Positions 14,399 through 20,408 of a stretch of DNA of 20,408 nt are shown here, one piece after another. The DNA lies in assembly GCA_964630265.1 (NCBI GenBank), contig CAZVRW010000061.1, forward strand, positions 1-20,408. The letters are read 5' to 3'. The notes beneath the pieces were generated by a model. It did not search any database and was not told the DNA's origin. It worked only from the letters and a program-made list of their open reading frames with translations. Position 1 is the first letter of the stretch. Each line of letters opens with the position of its first letter. The position numbers were made by a program, and so were the translations under genes. Origin of the DNA: CAZBWP01 sp964630265 (GTDB taxonomy: Bacteria > Pseudomonadota > Alphaproteobacteria > Rhodospirillales > Defluviicoccaceae).

Positions 14399-15595
14399 AT
14401 GCTGCCGATTCCGCCGTTCGGCATCGCCCGGTTGCCGCGCATCGTCTTCGGGGCCGGCAGCGTCGGCCAAGTGCCGGCGGAGGCGGCAGCGTTCGGCCGG
14501 CGGGCGCTGATCGTCACCGGCGCCCGCTCGTTCCGGGCGACCCCCCATTGGCAGCGGTTGTTGGACGGCCTCGCCGCGGCGCAGGTTGCCTGGTCCGATG
14601 TGGTCGTCGAGGGCGAGCCGTCACCGGAGCTGGTGGACCGCACCGTTGCCGAATATGCCGAGAGCGGCGTCCAGGTGGTCATCGGCATCGGCGGCGGCAG
14701 CGCGCTGGACGCCGCCAAGGCCATCGCCGGCATGCTGCCGCACGGCGAATCGGTCGCCCGCCATCTGGAGGGGCTCGGCATCGAGGCGCCCTACGTGGGC
14801 CCCGCGGTGCCGTTCGTCGCCGTGCCGACCACCGCCGGCACCGGCAGCGAGGCGACCAAGAACGCGGTGCTCAGCCGCCAGGGGCCCGACGGCTTCAAAA
14901 AGTCCTTCCGCGACGAGCAGCTGGTCGCCCGCGTCGCCGTCGTCGATCCCGAGCTGTTGGCCACCTGTCCGCCGGCCGTGATCGCCGCCAACGGCATGGA
15001 CGCCTTCACCCAACTCCTGGAGTCCTACGTCTCGATCAAGGCCAACCCATTCACCGACGCGCTCGCCTGGTCGGGCCTGGAGGCGTTTCACGCGGGCTTC
15101 TTCGCGGCGTGGCAGGGCGGCGACGCCGCGGCGGCCGCGGCGGGGCGGAGCGGCATGGCCTATGCCGCGCTGCTCTCCGGCATCTGCCTGGCGCAGACCG
15201 GGCTCGGCTCCGTGCACGGCCTCGCCTCGCCGCTCGGCGCCTTTTTCCCGATCCCCCACGGCGCCTGCTGCGGCACGCTCGTGGCGGCGGCGACGGCGGT
15301 CAACATCCAGGCCCTGGAGGACCGGGACCCCGACAGCCCGGCGCTCGCCAAGTACGCCCGCGTCGGCGATCTGCTTTCCGGCCCCGACGTGGACTATGGC
15401 GACACCCGGCGGTCGCTGATCGAGACGCTCACCGCCTGGACCGAGCGCCTGGGCCTGCCGCGGCTGCGGAGCTTCGGCATGACCGAGGCCGACGTCGACC
15501 GCGTCGTCGCCGCGAGCCGCGGCAGCAGCATGCAGACCAACCCGCTGGTCCTCACCGACGCCGAAATCGCGGAGGTCCTTCGCGCCCGCCTGTAG
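14399..15595 (+). CDS. Iron-type (group III) alcohol dehydrogenase
   Basis: An NAD(P)-dependent alcohol/aldehyde oxidoreductase of 398 residues. The N-terminal domain has the GIGGGSALDAAKAIA nucleotide-binding segment (about residues 96-110) and the PTTAGTGSEATKNAV motif (143-157). The metal site usually has Asp and three His at spacings 4, 63 and 14 residues. Here it reads D201, Q205, H273, H287, so the second ligand is Gln (DAFTQ instead of DALTH). Both later His are in GSVHGL and IPHGAC. This is either a subfamily trait or a three-ligand site as in glycerol dehydrogenase. Substrate unknown; the LsrG-like partner suggests a small dicarbonyl or sugar-derived aldehyde (inference). The start ATG 14399 follows the LsrG-like stop by 3 bp. 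Confidence 0.88.
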   Translation: MLPIPPFGIARLPRIVFGAGSVGQVPAEAAAFGRRALIVTGARSFRATPHWQRLLDGLAAAQVAWSDVVVEGEPSPELVDRTVAEYAESGVQVVIGIGGGSALDAAKAIAGMLPHGESVARHLEGLGIEAPYVGPAVPFVAVPTTAGTGSEATKNAVLSRQGPDGFKKSFRDEQLVARVAVVDPELLATCPPAVIAANGMDAFTQLLESYVSIKANPFTDALAWSGLEAFHAGFFAAWQGGDAAAAAAGRSGMAYAALLSGICLAQTGLGSVHGLASPLGAFFPIPHGACCGTLVAAATAVNIQALEDRDPDSPALAKYARVGDLLSGPDVDYGDTRRSLIETLTAWTERLGLPRLRSFGMTEADVDRVVAASRGSSMQTNPLVLTDAEIAEVLRARL

Positions 15596-15926
15596 CCGCC
15601 GGTGGTGCGGGCCTAGCGCACGGACTGGTGGCATGCAGGGTTTAGGCAGATCAACGGGTCAGAGGGTGGGCCGCTCCTCATTTTCCGGTCAAGGGGATGG
15701 CGAACCGCCGACGGCTTCCCGGTTGTGGGGATCACGGTCGCGATATTTCGCTGCGCCGCACCGATCCTCACCGCGCCCGCCATGCCATGCCGGGCCTCGA
15801 CCGCGCCGGCCCACCAACCCTTCGCCGGGCGGCGGGCCGCTTCGGACGCACGGAGAACCTTGGTGGCTGTCCATATTGTCATCGACGCGCGTGAAGACGC
15901 CAATTGTGCCCTCGACCGGGGCGGCA
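15596..15926. other. Gene-poor gap between Fe-ADH and RatA-like gene
   Basis: About 330 bp between convergent genes. Open frames exist on both strands, but none has a good ribosome site, family motif or natural start, and composition varies along the stretch. A weak GCCCGC/GCGGGC stem (15584-15612) over the Fe-ADH stop may act in termination. It could hold remains of a lost gene or an unrecognised small RNA. Confidence 0.5.
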
Positions 15927-16361
15927 TCAGTTCGCTGCCAGAGCGTGGGCGCGGGTCTCGAACGCGGTGACCATCGCCGTCGCTGTCGGCATCATCATCA
16001 AGTCGAGGATCGGCTGGAGGAACGGGAACACAACCGCGTACTCGAGAGAGAGGTCGACCCGACACCCGCCATTCTCGCTCGGCGAGAAATCCCAGCGGAT
16101 GTTGAAATCGCGGAAGAGGCTATCGTTCGAGCGGATGACGATGCGGCTTGGCCGATCAAGCGTCGTGCAGCTTCGAAAACGATGAACCCAGAAGCTGAGG
16201 GCGAGGGTCTGCTCCGTTTCGTAGCCTTCCGCCGTCCGGTTGGAGACGGTGGCCGAGCGCCAGAACGGCAGGAACTCCGGATAGCGCTCCACGTCGGCGA
16301 CCAAGTCGAAGACCTGATCCGCGGCCAGCGCGACAAATCGGGTTTCGGTGTGGCTGGCCAC
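15927..16361 (-). CDS. RatA/Coq10-family START-domain protein
   Basis: A 144-residue START/Bet v 1-like protein of the Coq10/RatA group. Such proteins bind ubiquinone or another lipid and assist respiration or quinone handling; the E. coli member RatA has also been described as blocking ribosome subunit joining. The hallmark opening is seen: ADQVFDLVADVERYPEFLPFW, with the RYPEFLPF motif, followed by a helix-grip pattern and a C-terminal long amphipathic helix (VFPFLQPILDLMMMP onward). The start is GTG 16361 with GGGAGG 5 bases upstream. A -10-like TACAAT lies 31 bases ahead. No toxin/antitoxin partner is next to it, so a quinone role is more likely than toxin action (inference). Confidence 0.85.
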   Translation of the reverse strand: MASHTETRFVALAADQVFDLVADVERYPEFLPFWRSATVSNRTAEGYETEQTLALSFWVHRFRSCTTLDRPSRIVIRSNDSLFRDFNIRWDFSPSENGGCRVDLSLEYAVVFPFLQPILDLMMMPTATAMVTAFETRAHALAAN

Positions 16362-16647
16362 GACGGCCTCCCGGTCGCTCAGCGTTCCGTCATTGTAGCG
16401 AAGCGCAACGTGCGCCGAAAGCGGTGACGACCCGCCGTGGCTCCCGTGGGCCCGCGCCTGCGGGGTGCGTACGCAGGACAGGGCTTTTTGGCGTGTTGCC
16501 CACTCCCGTCAACCGGGGTCAATGTTTCTCGCCCGAGTCCACTTTCGCAGACGGCGCGCCGGATTTTATTGAAGAAAGAACCGACGCAGCAGGTGGCCAC
16601 GGAAGTGGCAATGCGTGGTGGCGATACGCAGGTGTCGTCGCCGCACC
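16362..16647. other. Intergenic region between egtE-like and RatA-like genes
   Basis: About 290 bp, lower in GC in the middle. A short hairpin GCCAC-TTCC-GTGGC (minus strand, 16609-16596) follows the egtE-like stop, with a T-rich run about 20 bases later; a terminator is possible but weak. No convincing gene: the frames here lack start signals. Confidence 0.45.
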
Positions 16648-17847
16648 CTAAATTTTCGATGCGAGTGTTGCGCATAATTTTTCGATTTCAGCTTCGGTAT
16701 TAAAGTAGTGCAGCGACGCGCGGACGACGGCAGGCATGTCGCGGCGCCCCAGATCAAGACGTGCGTGGCTCGCCGGGGAGAGAGAGACATTGATCCGATG
16801 ACGGTGCAGCCGATCGACGACTTCGGCGGGTTCGCGGCCATCCTGGGTAAAGGTCACGATGCCGCTTAAGGCCGCGGGCCCCGGGTCGCGAAGCATGAGA
16901 CCGGGGACGTCAGCCAACGCCGAACGCAGTCGCGTCGCCAAGGATCTGACTCTGCCGGCGATCGCCTCGATCCCCACGTCGAGGGCATAATTCACCGCGC
17001 GCGCGAGACCGAGTCGCCCGGCGATGAACCCTTCCCAGGTCTCGAAACGGCGAGCGTCAGAACGGAGTTCGTATGATCCCGGGCTCGTCCAGGTGGCCGC
17101 TTGCAGGTCGATGAATGGCGGCTCCAGTTGGCCGATCATGCTCTCGCGAACATAGAGAAAGCCGGTTCCACGCGGCCCCCGCAGATATTTCCTCCCCGTT
17201 CCGGACAACATGTCACAGCCGATCGCCTGGACGTCGATCGGCAGATGTCCGGCGGACTGACAGGCGTCCAGCAGAAAGGGAACACCGTGGTTTCTGGCGA
17301 CCGCCCCGATGGCGGCCACCGGATTCACAACGCCGCTATGGCTCGGGATGTGCGTGATCGCGATCAGTTTCACGCGTTCGTCGATCATGCTTTCGAGCGC
17401 GGCAACGTCGACCTGACCGGCGTCATCGCTCGGAGCCACCATGACCTCGACGCCGTGGCGTCGCCCCACCTGGAGAAAGGCCAGAAAGTTGCTGGCATAT
17501 TCCGTCTCACTGGTGAGGATGCGGTCGCCTGCGGCCCAAGGCAGGGCGTAGAACGCCATGTCCCATGCGCGCGTCGCGTTCTCGACGAACGCGATCTCGT
17601 GTGGTCGGGCGTTGAGCAGGGTCGCCAGGCTGGCATAGAGGCCATCGAGGTGTTCGGCGGCGGCTGCCTGCGCCTCGTATCCGCCCATCATCCGTTCGCG
17701 TCCGAGATGATTGACGACGGCTTCGTGGACGCAGTCGGGCGGCAGCGCGGAACCGGCGTTGTTGAAATGCACAACGTCTTCGCACCCCGCCGTGTGCTTT
17801 CGCACGCGGGCAATGTCGATTTCGGCCATGGTCATCGACCCGGGCAC
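16648..17847 (-). CDS. egtE: EgtE-like PLP-dependent C-S lyase (class V aminotransferase fold)
   Basis: A fold-type I PLP enzyme of about 395 residues. In the ergothioneine pathway the family member EgtE cleaves the C-S bond of hercynylcysteine sulfoxide to release ergothioneine. Visible are HFNNAGSALPP at the N-terminus, ENATRAWDMAF, the cofactor-binding Asp in FLLDACQSAGHLPIDV (D194) and the PLP-lysine region SGTGRKYLRGPRGTGF (K220). The function rests mainly on context: it is the third gene of an egtB-egtD operon. By sequence alone it could be any class V enzyme (isopenicillin N epimerase-like or desulfurase-like). The start could be GTG 17847, ATG 17835 or ATG 17829; none has a clear ribosome site. 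It begins about 20-40 bp after egtD. Confidence 0.8.
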   Translation of the reverse strand: MPGSMTMAEIDIARVRKHTAGCEDVVHFNNAGSALPPDCVHEAVVNHLGRERMMGGYEAQAAAAEHLDGLYASLATLLNARPHEIAFVENATRAWDMAFYALPWAAGDRILTSETEYASNFLAFLQVGRRHGVEVMVAPSDDAGQVDVAALESMIDERVKLIAITHIPSHSGVVNPVAAIGAVARNHGVPFLLDACQSAGHLPIDVQAIGCDMLSGTGRKYLRGPRGTGFLYVRESMIGQLEPPFIDLQAATWTSPGSYELRSDARRFETWEGFIAGRLGLARAVNYALDVGIEAIAGRVRSLATRLRSALADVPGLMLRDPGPAALSGIVTFTQDGREPAEVVDRLHRHRINVSLSPASHARLDLGRRDMPAVVRASLHYFNTEAEIEKLCATLASKI

Positions 17848-17867
17848 CGCTGGTTCGCGCGGCGTCG

Positions 17868-18842
17868 TTACACCGCTTCCAAACAGTGGACGCTGAAGCG
17901 CTCGAGCGGATCCACGAAGGTTCGTGCCGCTGCGAACCCGGCGGTGCCTGCCAGCGTCTGGAATTCCTCGACGGTGTACTTGTACGAATTCTCGGTGTGG
18001 ATCGTCTCGTCGGAGGCAAACGAGAAGGACTCCCCCCCGACGCTGGCCCGTTGTGGCTGCCGGCTGACCAGGTGCATTTCGATCCGGCCGCGGTCCGGGT
18101 CGTAGAAGGCAAGGTGCTGGAAGTTGCCAAGCTCGAACGTGCCGCCCAGTTCCCGGTTGATCCGGCGGAGGAGATTCAAGTTGAAGGCGGCGGTGACCCC
18201 CTCGCTGTCGTTGTAGGCGGTTTCGAGCACGTCTCGGTCCTTCTTGAGATCGACCCCGATGACCAGGAAACCGCCCGATCCAATCGTCGTGCGGGCCCCC
18301 TCCAGAAAGCGTCCGGCTTCGTCCGGACGAAAATTGCCGATCGTCGAGCCCGGGAAAAAGCCAATACGGGGCCCCGGCGGCACAATGCCATCCAGGTCAA
18401 CCGTATCCGAAAAGTCGGCGCAGACGGCCGCGACGTGGACATCGGGATGCTCGCGCGCGAACAGGTCGGCGTTGTGCAGCAGATGCCCGCGTGAGATGTC
18501 GATGGGCACGTAGCCGCGGAGTTCCCGGAGCGCCCGCCCGAGGAGTCGGACCTTCTCGGCGGAACCGCTGCCGAACTCGATGACCGTGGCCCCTGCCGGC
18601 AGCAAATCCCCGAACGCGCGTGCGTGCGCCACCAGGATCGCGATCTCCGTCCGCGTAATATAATACGCGTCGAGCGTGCAGATGCGCTCGAAGAGACGGG
18701 ACCCCGCATCATCGTAGAAGAATTTACTGGGGATCCGCTTTTGCGGGGCGCGAAGGCCCCGCAGGACTTCCTCCTGGAAACTGTCGATCTTGGGTTCGAG
18801 GTCGACGAAAGCGTCCAGGGCATTTGCGTTGTCTTGGGGCAT
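17868..18842 (-). CDS. egtD: L-histidine N-alpha-methyltransferase
   Basis: Adds three methyl groups from S-adenosylmethionine to the alpha-amino group of histidine, giving hercynine, the first committed step of ergothioneine synthesis. The 324 residues match EgtD. The N-terminal PSKFFYDDAGSRLFERI and LDAYYITRTE segments are typical, as are the SAM motif VIEFGSGSAEKVRLL (about residues 88-101), the PGSTIGNF loop and the NDSEGVTAAFNLNLL segment. ATG 18842 shares one base with the egtB stop (TGATG), with GAGGA about 12 bases upstream. A longer open frame runs further up but is inside egtB in another phase. Product secure. Confidence 0.95.
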   Translation of the reverse strand: MPQDNANALDAFVDLEPKIDSFQEEVLRGLRAPQKRIPSKFFYDDAGSRLFERICTLDAYYITRTEIAILVAHARAFGDLLPAGATVIEFGSGSAEKVRLLGRALRELRGYVPIDISRGHLLHNADLFAREHPDVHVAAVCADFSDTVDLDGIVPPGPRIGFFPGSTIGNFRPDEAGRFLEGARTTIGSGGFLVIGVDLKKDRDVLETAYNDSEGVTAAFNLNLLRRINRELGGTFELGNFQHLAFYDPDRGRIEMHLVSRQPQRASVGGESFSFASDETIHTENSYKYTVEEFQTLAGTAGFAAARTFVDPLERFSVHCLEAV

Positions 18843-20140
18843 CACGCGGCGTCCTCGGCAAGGCGCACGCCCGAGAACTGCCAGCGCTGGTGCGGATAGA
18901 AGAAATTTCGGTATGTCGATCGCACATGACCGTCCGGCGTTGCGCACGATCCGCCACGCAGCACCATCTGGTTGCACATGAACTTGCCGTTGTACTCGCC
19001 GACCGCGCCTGCGGGTGCTTGAAACCCCGGGTACGGTGTGTAGGGACTCTGGGTCCACTCCCAAACATCCCCGAAAAGTTGCGCGAGACCACCCTCGGTA
19101 TCGGCCGGTACGGGACGCAGGTTTCCCGTGCCAAGCGTGTTGCCGCACGGCGGATGTTCACGCGCGGCCACCTCCCACTCCGCCTCGGTCGGCAGGCGTT
19201 TGCCGGCCCAGCGGGCGAAGGCGTCGGCCTCGTAGTAGCTGATGTGACTGACGGGTGCTTCAGGATCCATGGGAAGCTGGCCTCTGAGCGTCATCACCGC
19301 GGCATGGCCGCCGTCTCTCTGGTCCCAATACAGGGGAGCTCGCCAACCCTCCGCCTGGACCGTCGCCCAGCCGTCGGATAGCCAAAGGTCGGGGCGGTCA
19401 TAGCCGCCGTCCTCCATGAATGCGGCCCATTCGCCGTTCCTGACAAGTCGGGATGCAAGCCGGAATGGGCGCAAGATGACTTGGTGCCGCGGCTGTTCGT
19501 TGTCGTAGCAGAACCCGGAGCCGTCGTAGCCGATACTGTGAATGCCCTCTTCGAAATCCTGCCAACGCAGCGCCGTTACCGTCGATGCCGCGCTCGACAG
19601 TCCATCCTCGCGGTAAGCCGGACGCAGCGGATTGCGTGAGAACAAGTTGAGGATGTCGGTGAGCAGGAGCTCTTGATGTTGCTGCTCATGGTGAATTCCC
19701 AACTCGACGAGGCGTGCAATCTCACCGGAACACGCCGCTTCGCTTGCCAGCAGCGTCGCCATCGCTGAGTCAACATGACGGCGGTAGGACAGCACGGTCT
19801 CTGCCGTCGGCCGCGTCAGCATTCCCCGCTCCGGACGCGGGTGCCGCGGACCAGCGCTCTCGTAGTAAGAATTGAAGAGATAGGCGAACGTTTCATCGAA
19901 GGCGCGATAATTCGACGCGAACGCAAGCAAAACGAACGTCTCAAAGAACCAAGTGGTGTGCGCCAAATGCCACTTGGCCGGACTGGCGTCCGGCATCGCC
20001 TGGACGGTCTGATCCTCCGGCGATAGGGGCCGTGCCAGGTCAGTCGAGAGGTCACGGGTCCGAAAGAACTGTTGGAGAAGGCTACCATTTTCCGTAGCCG
20101 TGGGGCTTGAGATTCGCGGAGTGATGCTGTGATCCGGCAT
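18842..20140 (-). CDS. egtB: Ergothioneine sulfoxide synthase EgtB
   Basis: A non-heme iron enzyme that joins hercynine to a thiol with oxygen to form a sulfoxide. The 432 residues have an N-terminal DinB-like helical domain and a C-terminal formylglycine-generating-enzyme-like domain (GKRLPTEAEWEVAAR, GDVWEWTQSPY, VLRGGSCATP, ending RWQFSGVRLAEDA). Probable iron ligands are H61 in WHLAHTTW and H151/H155 in HHEQQHQE (the H-x3-H-x-E motif). A Tyr pair (Y92-Y93, in FNSYYESAG) lies where the cysteine-using EgtB of Chloracidobacterium has its active-site tyrosines. With no egtA or egtC here, direct use of cysteine is possible (inference). ATG 20140 is preceded by GAGGGAGGATC. First gene of egtB-egtD-egtE. 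Confidence 0.95.
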   Translation of the reverse strand: MPDHSITPRISSPTATENGSLLQQFFRTRDLSTDLARPLSPEDQTVQAMPDASPAKWHLAHTTWFFETFVLLAFASNYRAFDETFAYLFNSYYESAGPRHPRPERGMLTRPTAETVLSYRRHVDSAMATLLASEAACSGEIARLVELGIHHEQQHQELLLTDILNLFSRNPLRPAYREDGLSSAASTVTALRWQDFEEGIHSIGYDGSGFCYDNEQPRHQVILRPFRLASRLVRNGEWAAFMEDGGYDRPDLWLSDGWATVQAEGWRAPLYWDQRDGGHAAVMTLRGQLPMDPEAPVSHISYYEADAFARWAGKRLPTEAEWEVAAREHPPCGNTLGTGNLRPVPADTEGGLAQLFGDVWEWTQSPYTPYPGFQAPAGAVGEYNGKFMCNQMVLRGGSCATPDGHVRSTYRNFFYPHQRWQFSGVRLAEDAA

Positions 20141-20188
20141 GATCCTCCCTCATGTTGGTCCCGGCTGCGAACGCGAGCGCCTGGGACC

Positions 20189-20217
20189 CTATCACGAGCG
20201 GTCTGGGGCTGTCACAA
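20189..20217 (-). promoter_or_regulatory. Weak sigma-70 promoter candidate for egtB
   Basis: On the minus strand TTGTGA (20217-20212) and TGATAG (20194-20189) are 17 bases apart. The -10 is poor. It would start transcription near 20182, about 40 nt before the ATG at 20140. Confidence 0.25.
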
Positions 20218-20257
20218 GGGATTGCCCGAAGCGATCGAGCCGTTTGGCTCCACATTC

Positions 20258-20303
20258 CGGCCATCGGGGGCCCATCGGCCATCGGGTCCCACCGGCCATC
20301 CGG
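20258..20303. repeat. Three-copy CGGCCATCGGG direct repeat
   Basis: Copies at 20258-20268, 20276-20286 and 20293-20303 (the last with one change) are spaced 18 and 17 bases apart. They sit upstream of egtB, about 120-165 bp from its start. The helical-turn spacing and short unit suggest binding sites or slipped duplication. Confidence 0.6.
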
Positions 20304-20315
20304 CAATGACAGTTT

Positions 20316-20329
20316 CGGGTCACGACCCG
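20316..20329. repeat. Palindrome CGGGTC-AC-GACCCG
   Basis: Perfect 6-bp arms around AC. It lies between the three-copy repeat and the long hairpin, in the same repeat-dense block upstream of egtB. Confidence 0.5.
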
Positions 20330-20347
20330 CGGATGCCGCTGCTCCCC

Positions 20348-20397
20348 GTGGTTCGATGCCAACGGATGAGTCCCGTCCGTTGGCTGAATCGAACCAC
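20348..20397. repeat. Long inverted repeat (19 bp paired, 3-base bulge)
   Basis: Left arm 20348-20366 (GTGGTTCGAT then GCCAACGGA), right arm 20376-20384 plus 20388-20397, with the three bases TGA bulged at 20385-20387. Loop of nine bases. It could be a terminator of a gene beyond the window edge, a repeat-element end, or part of a dispersed intergenic repeat. Confidence 0.6.
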
Positions 20398-20408
20398 CAG
20401 ATCAATAA

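Noticed and set aside
14137..15645. Second plus-strand frame of 502 codons over the Fe-ADH gene
   Set aside because: Frame-shifted shadow with Arg/Pro-rich composition. The other frame has the full iron-type dehydrogenase motifs.
15927..16361. Toxin-antitoxin (RatA/RatB) locus
   Set aside because: Only the START protein is present; no RatB-like partner flanks it, so the Coq10-type role is preferred.
20376..20397. GGTTCGATTC on the minus strand, resembling a tRNA T-loop
   Set aside because: The flanks do not form a T stem and there is no acceptor stem, D arm or CCA end; it is explained as one arm of the inverted repeat.
20082..20405. Minus-strand frame of 107 codons upstream of egtB
   Set aside because: It is built largely from the repeat block, overlaps the egtB start in another frame and has no ribosome site.

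Overview
The window is about 20.4 kb of GC-rich DNA from a Gram-negative bacterium, most likely an alphaproteobacterium of the Rhodospirillales type. The assignment is an inference from codon use, the class II DAHP synthase, the VPxPA-type C-terminal sorting signal, the RatA/Coq10-like START protein and the general style of the genes. No rRNA, tRNA, CRISPR array, transposase or phage gene was recognised, so the window looks chromosomal. Almost every real gene has long open frames on the opposite strand, a consequence of the GC content.

Layout. (1) 1-386: a relatively AT-rich regulatory region with a good match to a sigma-54 promoter (GG-N10-GC) and two IHF-like sites, ahead of an exported von Willebrand A (DUF1194-like) protein that ends in a VPxPA exosortase-type tail (387-1115). 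A hairpin-rich, probably two-way terminator follows. (2) 1186-3772, minus strand: nicotinate phosphoribosyltransferase downstream of, and overlapping, class II DAHP synthase, with a promoter candidate in the divergent gap. (3) 3927-5955, plus strand: a small lipoprotein, a LysE/RhtB-type exporter and an HD-domain phosphohydrolase with phosphodiesterase-like motifs, tightly packed. (4) 6031-6273, minus strand: a small unrecognised protein with an unusual TGCA-rich repeat block upstream. (5) 6503-14014, minus strand: queA and tgt (overlapping ATGA; queuosine in tRNA), then a membrane-anchored TPR-like protein and a very long AsmA-family protein. (6) 14099-15595, plus strand: an LsrG-like ABM-fold monooxygenase/isomerase 3 bp ahead of an iron-type alcohol dehydrogenase in which one of the four usual metal ligands is Gln. 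(7) 15927-16361, minus strand: a RatA/Coq10-type START protein between two gene-poor gaps. (8) 16648-20140, minus strand: an ergothioneine operon egtB-egtD-egtE, with no egtA or egtC beside it, preceded by a repeat-rich 5' region with a long perfect-arm hairpin.

The two best-defined pathways are ergothioneine synthesis (EgtD trimethylates histidine, EgtB adds sulfur, the EgtE-like lyase releases the thiol) and the last steps of queuosine synthesis (Tgt inserts preQ1, QueA adds the epoxycyclopentane ring). The most distinctive signals are the sigma-54/IHF architecture in front of an exosortase substrate, the LsrG-like/Fe-ADH pair with its altered metal site, and the repeat and hairpin block upstream of egtB. 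No clearly undescribed multi-gene system was found.
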